Notes: a model not told the origin generated them from the letters alone. A stretch of DNA of 64,000 nucleotides from Cydia pomonella (GCF_033807575.1 NC_084708.1:5232501-5296500); one strand, 5' to 3'; numbered from the stretch's first letter, positions 1 through 15,200 are shown. Translations and numbers: made by a program.

Positions 1-121
1 TCGAAAACTTGAACTTGGCACTGACGATAATAAACAGGCTCCATCTAATAAGCAGCTGCGCGCGTCAGTTGACATCTTTGGTGGCTAAAGGCTTAAGTAG
101 TTGCCACAAAAAAATCTTTAC

Positions 122-285
122 CCTAATAGGCCTGAACAGTATAAACTCCGTCTCCTTGTTAGCCAGGTACAGTTGCATGGATCGCTGCAGCGAAGCCAGA
201 TGCGCTTTGATGAGCCTCTGCGCTTCCTTCACCACAACCGCCATCTCTTCAGGTGAGGCCCACGGCTGGCTCCTGATCTGATCTG
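122..285 (-). CDS. COG3: COG3 exon 12 (penultimate, with NAGNAG acceptor)
   Basis: Residues 684-738 (SQPWASPEEMAVVVKEAQRL, then LYLANKETEFILFRPIR). The family block is LYLSNKDTEFILFKPVR. The acceptor reads CCCAGCAG|AT, a tandem NAGNAG site, so the exon may start at 285 or 282 without frame loss. The donor AGG|GTAAAG (121/120) is phase 0. Reading through gives a stop soon after, so a further exon beyond the left edge is expected. Confidence 0.92.
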
Positions 286-3200
286 CTGGGGTAAAGGCTT
301 GTACCTGGTAATGGAGACAGAACCTTTAGTCAGGCGGGTCTACACAGAGCGAGCATACGCGCGAGGCAATGTTCTCGCGCACAAACCGACCAGTATAGAC
401 GTGCCTCGGCGCGCTCAAGCGAGGAAAACGCGCGCGCCGCCTCGGCCGAGTCTATACTGGCAAGTTTGTGCCCGAGAAAATTGCCTCGTGCGTATGATCG
501 CTCTGTGTGGGCCCGCCTAATGATACCTATACAAATATTCGTAATAAACATTTGATAATTTTCTTACAGACTAAGCCGGGAAGCAGTATGAAATATAGGT
601 AAGCAAAATGGGGGCGAATGTTATACTGCGACTTTCCCGCATAGACAGATAGACACCATGTGCACGATTTTGAAAGTTGCCATACAAATTTTGCTGTCAC
701 TATTTGTCACTGTGACGGTATTCGATAAAATCCCGAATATACGGAAAAATTATCGCCGTGTATCCTTAGTGGTTTGGAATATTGCTAATATTGGTCAAAA
801 ACTATAATCTTGAATCATATTTGTTTGTTAGGGACCTTACGCGGTATAGTCTGCTATCTTGTGGTCTAAATTAGAAACGTAAACTTGACATTGAGAGTTT
901 GCGCTAATAGGCTCTTGCTGCGTTTGGTTCGACGTATTTACTATTCAGAAATTTATTAAAAGTACTCTAGTCACACCTGATGGAAAGTGAAAACAGGGCC
1001 TAAGATGGAGCTCACCGGTTCAGTCGCAGCTAAGAACTCATAAGCTCACATAGCATTTGCAAAAAAATGAGTGCCATCTTGAGTGTGCATAATACTATCG
1101 CGGTAAGAGACAGAGGGCTCCAGTGCTATCACCTAGAATTCACGCGTGCTCCAATAACTTGTAACTTATTCTTTCGACTATCATGTTATTTTTTTCATAA
1201 CAGGTAAATTTCAACATAAAAGTTGGAAGTTAACCACAACTTTACTAACCTTTTCAACAAAAGTAAGCAGCGGCCCAGACAAAATCTCAGTCGCATGCCT
1301 AATGAACATCTCACAGCAACTCTTCAACTGCCTATCCACCTCCTTCCTCGAATCCAGCAAATGCTCCTTCACCATCGGCGTGCCTTCCAACAAGAACTCT
1401 AGCAAAGCATTGTTACTGTTCAACGAAAATATCTGTTTAGGGCGCTGCAGTAAACCATATGCTGCATTTTTCATATTACTGAAGTCTAAAGTTGTTTCCT
1501 TTATGACGAAGTCGACTTGGAAAGGGGCGATTTGTTCTCTGAGAATGAGGAGGTGTTTGATTTGGAAGAGCTCGCCGTCGATGTTGGTTTGCGTGGCGCA
1601 GATCTGCTTGCAGGCGCTGTCCAGGCTTTGTACGCAGAGGGAGATCGCTTCTTGCGCTAGGCCTTGGAATACTTTCTTTTCTAAACATCTGTAACAAAAT
1701 CATGTTCAGAAACAACCTTATTCAATAAAAATCGGCTTCGAGCATGTAATGCCTCTGGTGTTGCAGGCGTCCATAGGCTACGGTGACTGCTTACTATCAG
1801 GCGGGCCGTATGCTTGTTTGCCAACGTCGTGGTATAAAAAAAAAATCCTAGAGAATTTTTAGAGAATTGAATACTATTACCGGTATCCCCACGGAAAAAT
1901 TCTAAAATTGTGAAACTGTCCAAATGAAAAAAAAAAATGGAATCTTTTGACATTTTTATGTGGGGAATGAAATTACCCATTAGGTATAAAATGGAAACGC
2001 CATTTTTTTTCGAAAATATCAAAAATGTTAGAAACTACTGAAGGTGCGCAGAAACCGTAGTATTATATGTAATATGTAAGTTACTTATTTTAATTGCTAT
2101 ATATAAAGGTCAGTCGGGACAGGACAATTTTTCGCCCAATCTGATTAAATTGTGAATTTAAGCAGGTGGTGCGGACGTAAAAATGGCAATCTTCGACGCT
2201 AGTCTGCGACTCTTGCGCGTTTAAGCGCAATTATTTAATTTAGAGCGCTCGCCTGTCACCGTAACTACCGTAATTGGTGATTAATTTGTGTACATGAAGA
2301 CGCTTGATCAGATCGACATCAATTTAATTTCTGATCAAATTGTCCAATTTGATCATACCGTCTGGACGGGCCTTAAAACAGAATATCTAAAAGTACTGAC
2401 TATGGAAGATGGAGGTAAGGAATGGAATCTCCATACCAAAAAGTGTAAGTAAACCTTAAATAGGTGGCGCTACAGTACCTAGAATACTTTAAAAAAATAA
2501 TGAAATCATAGACAGCGAACTTCACTCCATCAATAACGCCTAGGTTCTTAGCTACTCTAGCGCTACTCTGGAGTGATTTGGAACTATTATAGCTGACAGC
2601 TGGACACTTGCAACAGTTCTACCATAAGAGATTTCACACCTTTTAATTCCACGCTCCATAGTACGGACTTTGCTGTCAATAGTTACCTGTAGAGCCTAGA
2701 CAGCGCGGCCAAGGTCCGGCGCACCGCGGGGTACCACATGCCGTGCAGGTCGGCGGGCGAGCCGGGCGGCCGGCGCGGCGCCTCCGCCGGCGCGGGGGCC
2801 GCCTCCTGCGACGTCGCCGAGGTGTCCGACACCATGGAGTTGCGGGAGTCCGACCGCTTTAGGGCCTGCTCTTGTTGGATGGAGAGGGCGATTTGCTAGA
2901 ATAAAAGAATAATATTTAAATAAGTTCTTGCCAAAAATATCATTTTTAGGGTTCCGTAGCCAAATGGCAAAAAACGGAACCCTTATAGATTCGTCATGTC
3001 CGTCTGTCTGTCCGATTATGTCACCGCCACTTTTTTCCGAAACTATAAGAGCTATACTGATCAAACTTGGTAAGTAGATGTATTCTATGAACTGCATTAG
3101 GATTTTTACACAAATATAGAAAAAAAAAAACAATAAATTTTGGGGGTTCCCCATACTTAGAACTGAAACTCAAAAAAACTTTTTTCATCAAACCCATACG

Positions 3201-6200
3201 TGTCATCTATGGATAGGTCTTTAAAAATGATATTGAGGTTTCTAATATCATTTTTTTCTAAACTGAATAGTTTGCGCGAGAGACACTTCCAAAGTGGTAA
3301 AATGTGTCCCCCCCCCCCCGTAAATTCTAAAATAACAGAATGAAAAATCTAAAAAAAATATATGATATACATTGCCATGCAAACTTCCACCGAAAATTGG
3401 TTTGAACGAAATCTAGTAAGTAGTTTTTTTTAATACGTCATAAAAAAATTTAAAAAATTCTTTCATCAAACCCATACGTGTGGGGTATCTATGGATAGGT
3501 CTTCAAAAATGATATTTAGGTTTCTAATATATTTTTTTTCTAAACTGAATAGTTTGCGCGAGAGACACTTCCAAAGTAAAAAAAATTGTGTCCCCCCCCC
3601 CCCTGTAACTTCTAAAATAACAGAATGAAAAATCTAAAAAAAATATATGATATACATTACCATGCAAACTTCCACCGAAAATTGGTTTGAACGAGATCTA
3701 GTAAGTAGTTTTTTTTTATACGACATAAAAATTAAAATTTTTTTTTTTTTACATCAAACCCATACGTGTGGGGTATCTATGGATAGGTCTTTAAAAATGA
3801 TATTTAAGTTTCTAATATCATTTTTTTCTAAACTGAATAGTTTGCGCGAGAGACACTTCCAAAGTGAAAAAAATGTGTCCCCCCCCCCCCTGTAACTTCT
3901 AAAATAAGAGAATGAAAAATCTAAAAAAAATATATGATATACATTACCATGCAAACTTCCACCGAAAATTGGTTTTGGACGAGATCTAGTAAGTAGTTTT
4001 TTTTAATACGTCATAAATGGTACGGAACCCTTCATGGGCGAGTCCGACTCGCTCTTGGCCGCTTTTTAGTACAAGCTTTTATCGCTGACTGTACATTTTT
4101 ACCACAGACAACTACTTCTAATCGAAACAATTCTAAAAACCCAGAACCCAATTAGGTTGCGTTGTTTCATCACAGAGTTCCTATGGCTACCTCCTGTCTC
4201 CATCATCAGAACGGCTCGATGGTCACCAGACTTACATATGTATGCAAAGTTTCAACTCAATTGGAAATCGGAAAGTGGGTCAAATTTAGCTTCCAAGATT
4301 TGACCACACTATAGTTCGTTTGAATTTATACTTTGCCTTTTTATTAGAAAACGATTAAACCATCTTGACGGGTCTCTTTATTGAAAGAAAAGCACTTTAG
4401 AAAAATAAGTCACAGCTAATTAACAACACTCCTTCCTTGCCGTATCCGGCAATGGCGACTCCATCAACAATTCTTATCCCACACGATGCGCAATGGAGTT
4501 GTCCAGTCGAGTCGAGTCCAGTGTAAGTCGTTGTTTTTCGATTTGTCGCGCTTTAGGGCCAAAAGTAAAGTCACGAAGCACTCGATATTGGACATACTTT
4601 ACGCGGATGACGTTTGCCTTATGGCTGATTCAGCAGAATCTCTCCAGTCGTACGTGGACTCTCTCCATGCGTCATGCTGTAAGTTTGGCTTGGTGATAAG
4701 TGCGGCAAAAACGCAAATTCTTGTACAACCACCTAGGGGCTGTCATATGGAATACTCCAGTATCAATCTGGATAACAAAGCTAATTAACAATTATATAGC
4801 GTATCATATATTTATGTTTATACATTCTTTTGGTTTCATATGTAATAGTTAGTATACTTCAAAAGCGTTTTTTCTATAATTAGACAAGTTATGATCGTTT
4901 AGTTTTTTTCTAATGATAAAAAAACGAGGTACTTATAGGAATATCCATTCAAATATGCATATTGGCTACCACTATATAATAAAATATATAGCGAATCGCT
5001 TTTATTTTAACCTTTTTGTACCCAATGAATGTACCTCATAATTTTCAACGGATTTCTTCGTTCTATTTGCCACATTTTCGAAATATTTCTTCATTTTAAA
5101 TTGCCAGTCACTCGCCATTGCCAATAATCTTGGCTTGCAGACACTTCAAATTTACGATTAATCTTATTAGTATTTCTAATATTCCGTATAAAAATTATTC
5201 TTTCTCCACTTTTGACAATTTATTTCAAGTATGATGACATTGACATGATAGGGAAATACTAATAGGTGGTGTTATTTAGCCAAAATAAGTCTGAGGTAAA
5301 ATAGCACTATAAATAATATACAACGTTCTCTTGTGTTGGAGGCCAAGATACTTTTTTATTATACTTTTTAGAGTAACCGAGCCAGAGAACTTGTTCATGT
5401 TTTTTATTTAATGTTGAGGTTTGAAGTATTGGCAAATAAGGTACATAAGGGTAATAAGGCCTTCCTAAGGGAGTTTGGTTATAAAATAAAAAATTGTTGA
5501 TATAATCAACATCTTTTAATTTTTATGAGTTTTCCAATTCCAAACACTACAAAATGAACTAAAAAACAAATAAAACCACAATAAAAGGATTTTAAAAACC
5601 TTACTAATAATAGACTTTATTGTACGCTGGTAGGGTAATAAGGCTTAAGGGACGCCTATGATTTTAACAACTAAAATAATTATAATAGCCATACCACCAT
5701 ATATTTAGAACTTGAGACCAATAATTATTACACTTTAATGCCTGGTGTAGGTGTGAATTGGGTAAGATAATCCCGAATTAACGCCCAAATGGAACAGTAC
5801 AATTTGCGAAGTAAACTGTCAATCAATCAGCCTTAGAGATATGCTTACAAATATTATAATCAAAATATAGCAAAATAAAGAACAAACATTTTTTTTTCCA
5901 TGACTCACGTAGGCGCCTATAGGAAAATAAGGCCTAAATGTAATTTTTTTTTTTGTAGGCCTTATTTATTACCCACCAACGATGTATGTAAACCAAAAAG
6001 GATAAACATGAATGGGATTATAACATGATATTTACACGTTTAGCACAGTATAAGAGATAAATAAGAAAGTAAATGATCGCAAGATTGCCATAATACAAAA
6101 AATACAAATGTAGATAATATTACGAAAACTACAAATATTTTTTCCGGGCCAATCTTATACCTTTAAACGAGCAATTCTTGTATATTTATATAGTTCGGGG

Positions 6201-9200
6201 ATCTCGGAAACGGCTCTAACGATTTCAATGAAATTTGGTATATGGGGGTTTTTGGGGGCGAAAAATCAATCTAGCTAGATCTCATCTCCGGGAAAACGCG
6301 CATTTTTGAGTTTTTATGTTTTCCGAGCAAACCTCGGTCTCCCAGATATTAGTTGTTAATGGCAAGGCACGTGGCCACTTTTCACTATGGATTATTCAAT
6401 ACTGACGACCAGGAACCTCAGTTCACAAGATCACCTGATAAAGTCATGGACATGTCTGCACAAAAACACGATTTTGGCAAGTTAGGCCTTATTACCCGCC
6501 AGGCCTTATTATCCTTAGGTACTTTAAATCCATTCATTATACACATTATATTAGTCAATCTGTTGAAATAATCTACTAGATTTTATAGTAGAGAGCTCGT
6601 AGAACTCGTCAATGGAATAAAATTTGTAACGGCAATCGGGTCAGAGGGCCTACCGCGAACATAAAAAGTAGTAGTAGTAAAACACTTTATTGTACAAAAG
6701 TGAAAACAAAACAGGGAAAAAAAAACACTCATCATTAACACAAAGGCGAACTTATGTCTTTAAGAGATCTCTTCCAGTTAACCTTTGAGCAACACTTGTT
6801 ACAAATTCAAGTACAATCATCCTAGTAACATGTTAATCACTCACACACTTTTGTTTTCATGGCAAATTAATGGATTGTTTTTTTTTTGTGTAGTTTGGTA
6901 ACGGTTCTTAGTTAATATTGTAATGGTCATGTGTATGTTTTTTTTCTGGTTTTTAATTTTGTATGTTTGGTTTTTATATCAATAATAATGATTGAATGTT
7001 AATTTCTTTGTGTCGTTAGCGTTGGGGTCCCTATTAACTCTAGATTAAGTCCGGTCCCCACAGAAAACCGGCGCCATGGATTGCCGCGGCATTACGCTGA
7101 GTGGGGATACTATTTTAGCGTCCAAATGTTTTTTTATGTCTGCATGCCTTCTTTTTTATGTAGTATGTTCTGGCGTTAAATAAATGTATTTCCTTTCTTT
7201 CTTTCAATTGAAGGAGAATTGGTACGGTTTCGATATCTTTCTATCGCCCTTGTTAATTCGACGGACAGATAGAGAAATAAATGGGATAAGAGCAAGTGAA
7301 TGATGATATAGAGAAATAAATAAACGAACGAACGAACCTCCATCATGAGGAGTTTGCCCGGGTACTGCAGGTCGGGCGGCGCGGGGCGGTACAGCAGCAC
7401 GTCGGAGCGGAGGTGCACGTGCGCCCTGAACACTAGGCGCTCCTGTGCGTCTTGGAGGAGGGCACGGGCGCAGGCTCCTAATGCTGCTAGGGTTTCCGCT
7501 GAAAATTACACAAAAAATACTTGTACATAAAACACGTCCTCTTTCGGAAAACCCAACGCGCTCCAAGAGCGCGCCAAATGCGATCACAAAACTTCAACTT
7601 CGACCGTACGTTTTTTTATATCACGACAGTGGCAAACAAGCATACGGCCCGCCTGATGGTAAGCAGTCACCGTAGCCTCCAACTCAACTCCAGAGGTGTT
7701 ACATGCGCGTTGCTGACCATTTAAAAATCGGAGGACGTTCCTCTTAAACCGCTCAGTCAACCGCACGTCAGCGGGGTACATCCACACCGGCCGCATGGAC
7801 GCAGTGTTTATACAGCAAGCAAGAAGTGCAAGAACGCAGTTCCGCACTAAAAGACCAGAATGAGCTAGATCATTCGGTGGTGGCCAAGGTTTTTTCTAAT
7901 ATTATTTAAGTTTTCGTGCCAATGAAATAAAAGTTGCACAATAATACTTCTGGTTAAGGTGCCTTAGGTTCAGGGAGCGGAATTTTTGAACTATCGCACC
8001 GCTTTTTTGGATAATAATACGGTTGCCAAAAAAATTATATAAGTATTCTTGAGGATTTTCTCTACGGACTTCAGCGATTCGAATCCTAATGTTTTTGACT
8101 TATGCTCGATAGAAAAAAATCACGAACATACCTAGGTCTAAAACGCACTTAAAAAAATTGTAACAATTTATGCACAAAAGCTACAAATAAAAAAAATTGC
8201 TAGTAATAAAAATGCGCAATTTTATTTTTGAGGGAACTCAGCGATTACTTTTTTCTTTTTTAAACTTACAAAACATTAAAATTAAAAAACATGATTAAAA
8301 TAATTCCACGGATGACACTCATGTATTACGTACGTAACATCCGTAGAATTATTTTAATGTTATGTCTCACGACAGTTTAAATTCGATCAAAAACATGATA
8401 TCCGCGGTCCCGAACATGCACATTCATCTCGCTCATGTTGAGATGGATGTGCATGTTTCTCACCTATACTTGAATCATGTGCACTTAACCTACACCTAGA
8501 CATATTTATTATAGTTGTAAAAATCTTAGGCCAGCCTTAGGCCTTATTACCCTGCCAGCGTAAAATAAAACCTAATAATAAGGTTTTTAAAATCATTGTA
8601 AAGTGGGTTTGTTTACGGTTACAGCTGCCATTTTTTTAGTCAATTGTTATTTGAATTGGAAAACTCATTAAAATTAAAAGATGTTGACTATATCAGTTTT
8701 TTTTAAATTTTATAATCTTACTCCCTTATGTGGGCCTTATTTTACTCAGGTACCTACTACTTTACACCACCTTAGACACACCTTAGTGAAACTCATAATG
8801 GCATGCGTTATGGGAACCTCTTACACCCCGCATGCGGGCCCTATCAACCAATGAAACAGATTTTTAAATGATCTCTATTACTTACGATCATTCGCCACTT
8901 GCTCCTCTAAAACTTCCACTCGAAGGATAACGCAGAGCTCGGCGAGGGTTTCCAGGTGGTTGATGTGTATGATATGTGGTCGCAATGTCTCGTACAGACC
9001 ATTGCATAAAGACTGCAGATATTCTCTGAAAATATATAAAAAATTGTTACAACCGATACGGGAAGCCAGTGATGATAGATGTCGAAGCAATTTCTCCTTT
9101 GGTAATAAATGTAAACCTTAGTTTTTAATTGCGTGGAATTCTGACGTCTCCTGGTGATGACAGGCAAAAACTTACTCCTTAAATTTATGGTGAGAATTAC

Positions 9201-12200
9201 AAGCCAAAATAAAACATCGGAAATACATTAGGACATGATTATTTTTAATTTCAATCATCATAATACTTTATTCGTGAAAACAATGATTGTTTAATTTTAA
9301 AATGCACTATTTCGACAAGATAAAATATCAGGTATTTTTTGGGGTAAAAAAATATTGTTACTGGTATCATTCTAATGACTTTCATATATCGTAAACCTTT
9401 GGACTAAAATTATATTTTTTATATTTTGTACTATATCGTTAAACAAAAAATAATGTTCAAATGAATTGGTTTATACCGTGGCAGCTCCAGCTATCCTCCA
9501 TACGAACCCTGTTTTTAGCATATCTGGCCCCTGCGATATAATTATAATAAGTGTCTATGTCACATGCTTAAAATTATTGTCATTCTTTGTATTTTCCTAA
9601 AATCAAACAATATAATTGATTTAGTTTTATCAAGCGTTTTGACGTAATTTGCCGTTCGTGCGGGAACAAAGGTCGGATGGCTGTGTTCCACTCCAACCGC
9701 CGCTCGCCGCTGCTGCCGCCGCACTATGTCGTGACCAAGCCGTGAGTGTGTTCTCCTTACATCGATCTACCCTCCATGGAACTGCCCACTTTAAAAAAAT
9801 TCAGTCAAATAAGAGTTCATGCAAGAAATATTAACTTCACATAAAAATAATTGATAATAAGATGTACAGTAAAAACATGTTCACTATCCCTGAAACGTTA
9901 AATTATGACAGCTGTCAGAATTCCACGCAATTAAAAACGAAGGTTTAATAATAAAACATTGTGCCATTTTGGGGAACATGTGATGACCTATGAACATAAC
10001 ATTTTGGCTTATGATCGATGTTTTGCGACCTAATTGAACAATTGCTCACAAAAATTTAAATGGTAAACTGCATAATGAACTGCGCTATAGTCTGTATCTT
10101 AAGTCTTCTTTTTTTTTTATACTACTTCGGTGGCAAACAAGCATACGGCCCGCCTGATGGTAAGCAGCCTCCGTAGCCTATGTAAGCCTGCAACTCCAGA
10201 GGAGTTACATGCGCGTTGCCGACCCTAAACCCGCTCCCCCTCGTTGAGCTCTGGCAACCTTACTCACCGGCAGGAACACAACACTATCTATTCTTCTTCC
10301 TTGTGTTGTCCCGGCATTTTGACACGGCTCATGGGACCCTGGGGTCCGCTTGGCAACTAATCCGTCCGTTAAATTTTTAATAAATTAATTTTATGGTAGA
10401 TTGTGTCACTGGTGTCTAATTAAATGCTTGAACCCAGTTTCATCTCAATATGATATCGTATAACAGTTAACAAATTATATTATCGTTACTTAGAACATTT
10501 TAAAGAACAAATACAGATACATACTGAATGGCGGGACAGCTCCTGCTGAAAAGACGCGAGTACAGCGCGCACTCATCGCTACTGGCGTGAGCTAGCAGCG
10601 AGCAGGCGGCGCGCAGCAGCGTGCAGTGGTCGCGCGGGGGGCGCGCGGCGGCGGCGCGCAGCGCGGCGGCCGTGGGCGCGCCGGCCACCAGCGCGCGGCG
10701 CGACGCGTACTCGTGCTGGATGTCCGACAGCAGCGAGGCGTACCTACCAGTAAATAATAGTACATTGTGCAACGAGGGGGGTCAGTGAAATTTTGGAAGC
10801 GAGGGTGTTTGCAATATTCTTACCCCCGGAGTTACACAATGTTTTTCATCACACTTGCGAAGAAAAAACTAAATTTTAAGCGAAATAATTCTTAAATACG
10901 GTGACATTTCAAACATTCGTCCGCCATATTGGCATTCTTTGACAGGTTAAGGCATCGAAGACGCAGACCTATTCGGCATTCAGTCACGATTGAAAATTAT
11001 GTAAAAATATTTTAAACTGCTAAGTATTAAATTAATCAAATTAAATATTTTTAAACATAAACAAACATATTCAATTATTAACGGCAGTTTTTTTAAAGTA
11101 AAACTCATTAACACTACGTGGTGTCTATGAATTCGTGCCATAATAAAATAAAAAACTTACAACTCCCTAGGGAGTTATAGCTTTTTCACAATTCATAACT
11201 CCCAAGGGAACAATATAGGTCTTTGTCCTTCAGTACACCTGCTTGAAATAATATATTTTTCAAGCAAGTGTGATGACAATAAGTTTTTCTTTTATCGCTG
11301 ACTGTACTTTTCTTTCCACAGGCAACTAATACTAGAGTACTCATCGAGCCAATTCTCGATTCAATTCGCTCGATTGTACCAATTTATAGCATTGTCACCC
11401 GACTTACATATGTATGCAAATTTTCAGCTCAATCGGAAACCGGGAAGTGGATCAAATTTAACTTGCAAGATTTGATTACAAACAGACAACGGGGCAGGTG
11501 AAACTAAATAAAAGTTTGTAATAGAACCGAATTCAACAACAATAATGCAATCATGTTTTAAGTAACTTCAACGATTCGAAATCTGATTAAACAACATACA
11601 ATTAATGGCTTATTAATAAATAAAATGTATTAAAAGAAATAAGTAAGTAAAATGGACTTACTCGGGGCTTTTTTCTGCTCTCGCTTCTATCTCTTCAATA
11701 ACCATCTTCAGCTTGGGCACAGTGGCTTGGAACTTTCCAAAATACACGGCATAAGCAGTGTCCATGTTTTCCTAAGAAAAAACACACATGTTCACATTCA
11801 CAATAATAAAAAAGATGTCTAATTTTAACAAAGTGTCAATTTAATATTGCAAATAAAATAAAACGTAACGTTTTGGATGGTCTAGCAAGACTAAAATATA
11901 CTCAGGTATAGTCGTTAGATTTGTAGCTGGCCCCCAACGGCTTATCCTTTGTCTATTGTTAACTAAAACGGCGCGTGCCACTACCTGCAAAAAAAAGGGC
12001 CCGGTCACTTTAACCGGTCAATTTATTACAACTCCTATGGTAATTGAAATAAGATTCAAAATGAACAAATGGAAAAGAAATTGCGATTTCTTGTGTGGTC
12101 CCTATACGGTTACTGAGTGCCGGCGAGTCGAACGCTACCGAACCAGTCTAAAATGTGTCCTCGATATGCGTAACAAAGGCGCGTTATCGGAGAGCACACT

Positions 12201-15200
12201 TACACTGGTTTTTTGAGCGTTGGACTAGCCCGCGCTCAGGTGCCAATTGGAATTATACGACCCTTTTTCTGCAGGTAGTGGCACGCGCGGTTTTAGTTAA
12301 CAATAGACAAAAGATTAACCGCTTCGGGCCAGCTTCAAATCAAACGACTATATATTTTTTTATATCAATATATATTTTAATGTTTACCGCGCTAATTTCA
12401 CACAAAACGCCGCCGACGATAAAAAATCCATCGGACACATCCGCATTCTGCAGATGATTTTGTGATCGGCCCTAACTAATACCACTAAGCTTTGTTACTA
12501 TTTTCTTTATTATTACTCACTAGGATATTTTTCTTAAGTTTAACCATGCTTTTCCAGGTACTGGTGAACACTGTGGGGCAAAACTAACAGGCTTCTGACT
12601 GATCATATTGCAGTGTTTTTATGAGATAGACAATTTTGTTGTGATTTCAAGTTTAACCATATGTTAAAAATTGTTTATGCCCTAATAATTCTGGAAAGTC
12701 TATCTATTATTAAAACTCAAAATAAAAATCAATCGTATAAAAAAACCAAGTGCAGTGATATACACGCATCAGCTTTCAACCGCTAGTGTATTAAACAATA
12801 TAATATATATATGTTTCGCTACCTGATCGTTGAAATCATCATCATCATCGTCTCCTAGCCGTTTTCGGCCACAGCAACTGCTTTCTACCGCTGAGAGTGT
12901 CGCTGGTGCGCTCTCAGGTGACTGACGTAGCCAATCTTAGCAGCGAATGTGCGGCCACACTCGCTGCAGGTCAGCACCCCTCCGACGCAATTATATGTTA
13001 TGGCCATAGGTGGTCTGGCCTTTAGCTCGTCACGCTTATATACAAATTATGTATCTATACTGATATATACATATTTCAATACTGAAAAGGTCACTGAATT
13101 GGTACACAGAACATATTACGTGTATGATGTAACTGTTTCATATCTGTACCTGCCTCTTTCATCTTTGGGTGATGCTCTTGCACGTGACATAGGACCGTAT
13201 CAGGGAAATCTATGCTTTACAAGTTGCTTACTGCTATGCTTTACAAGTTGCTTACTGCTAGCCTTTCTCCGCAGACTTTATCTGGTTGTCCTTGGCATAC
13301 GCCTCTCGCATATTCCTCCACTCTCTGTCCAGAGCCTGTCTTCTCCACAAGGCTCCAGCTACCTGCCTGAACTCGTCTTGCCATCTTATTTTTTTCCACC
13401 ACCATTCCTCATTCATGACCCGGGTACATCCTTAAACTACGTCCAAAAGAGAGGTATGGGCATTGTCATCTTGCTTTGTGTGGTAGGACACAGCACAGCG
13501 GATGTCATTCCAGATCTAGAGCAGATTCCAACTGGGGAAGTACCTCCACCTTACAGAAAACCGCAGCCAAACACTAGACCCTACTCATAGTATTGTGTTC
13601 CTGCCGGTGAGTAAGGTTGCCAGAGCTCAACGAGGGGTGGGAGGGGGTTAGGGTCGGCAATGTAACTCCTCTGGAGTTGCAGGCGTACATAGGCTACGGA
13701 GACGGCTTACCATCAGGTGGGCCGTATGCTTGTTTGCCACCGACGTAGTATTTAAAAAAAATCCTTTTCCTACCCCTTGGGTACCATGTTGTGATGTCTT
13801 TTGACCATTTTTCTCTTTTGTCTCGGAGCATGTGCTACTTAAGTATAGTCATTTCACAGGTACAATGCTTATCTTTAGTCAGTACCTGTTCACTGGCATC
13901 TTTATCTTTGGCCGATACTTCACTAGGCACACGTTCTCAGCATCCTGAATCTGCTCTGAAATGGAAAAGGGAACGCAACAAGTACCGAGGCAAAGGCTTG
14001 TTTATATCTGTACCTGTTCGCTGGCATCCTCATCTTTGGGTGACAAGACTTGTTCCGTGGCGTGGTCGAGCACGTGGGTGACGTACGACCGGATCAGAGA
14101 GATGGCGCGGCTCTGCAGGTGCCGGTACTTCACTAGGTATGTGTGAGACTCTTTGAATGTGCTCTGAAATTGACAAATAGAGTATAGGGACACACCAAAC
14201 TCTACTCTACAGATGATCCACAAAGGCCCTTTTGGCATGGCCATAAAAATATATAATAAAATCCCAAATGAAACTAAAGAAATAAATAATTTTAGTAACT
14301 TTAAAAATTCATTAAAAACTTATCTAGTAAAAAAAAGCATACTACACATTAAATGATTTTTTTAACGATAATTAAGTAGTAGTAGTAGTAAACTCTTTAT
14401 TGTACAAAAACACATAATAAAAGGAACTTACAATTAGGAAAAGCTAAGTACAAAGGCGAACTTATTCCTTCAAGGAATCTCTTCCAGTTAACCTTTGAGT
14501 AGAAGAGAGTGAGAAGAGGGTGACAAATGCAGCAACATGTACAACGAGGTACCAGAAAGTAGAGGATACAAATACATACAAATTTTTTGGTATAATATGG
14601 ACGAATAACATTACCGGCACAAATAAGACATACAGATATATCATACACCAGCCCTTTCTAATTGGCTTATGCCCATGATGCATGTTATCTCATAAGTTAG
14701 TTTTAAGAATATTGCTATACCCTTACAGGGTTCATGTGGAACTGTATTAAGTAGTTTTAAAAAACTGTACACTAACATGAGTGCAATAAACAATAAAAAA
14801 AGCGGCCAAGTGCGAGTCGGACTCGCGCATGAAGGGTTCCGTACCATTTAAGACGTATTAAAAAAAAATCTACTTACTAGATTTTGTTCAACATTTTACC
14901 ACTTTGGAAGTGTCTCTCGCGCAAACTATTCAGTTTAGAAAAAAATGATATTAGGAACCTAAATATCATTTTTGAAGACCTATCCATAGATACCCCACAC
15001 GTATGGGTTTGATGAAAAAATTTTTTTTTTAATTATATGACGTTTTAAAAAAAAACTACTCACTAGATCTCGTTCAAACCAATTTTCGTTGAAAGTTTGC
15101 ATGGTAATGTATATCATATATTTTTTTTAGATTTTTCATTCTGTTATTTTAGAAGTTACGGGGGGGGGGGAACACACATTTTTTCACTTTGGAAGTGTCT

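Noticed and set aside
1250..1252. Alternative COG3 exon 11 donor AAG|GTTAGT
   Set aside because: It would be phase 0 and break the frame of exon 12, whereas GTTA|GTAAAG fits.
2947..4068. CRISPR-like array because of regular repeats
   Set aside because: The units are about 285-bp tandem repeats inside a transposable element of an animal genome, without spacers.
12949..13590. 213-codon plus-strand ORF
   Set aside because: It lies over antisense LINE fragments and decayed exon 5 sequence; the meaningful reading is on the minus strand.
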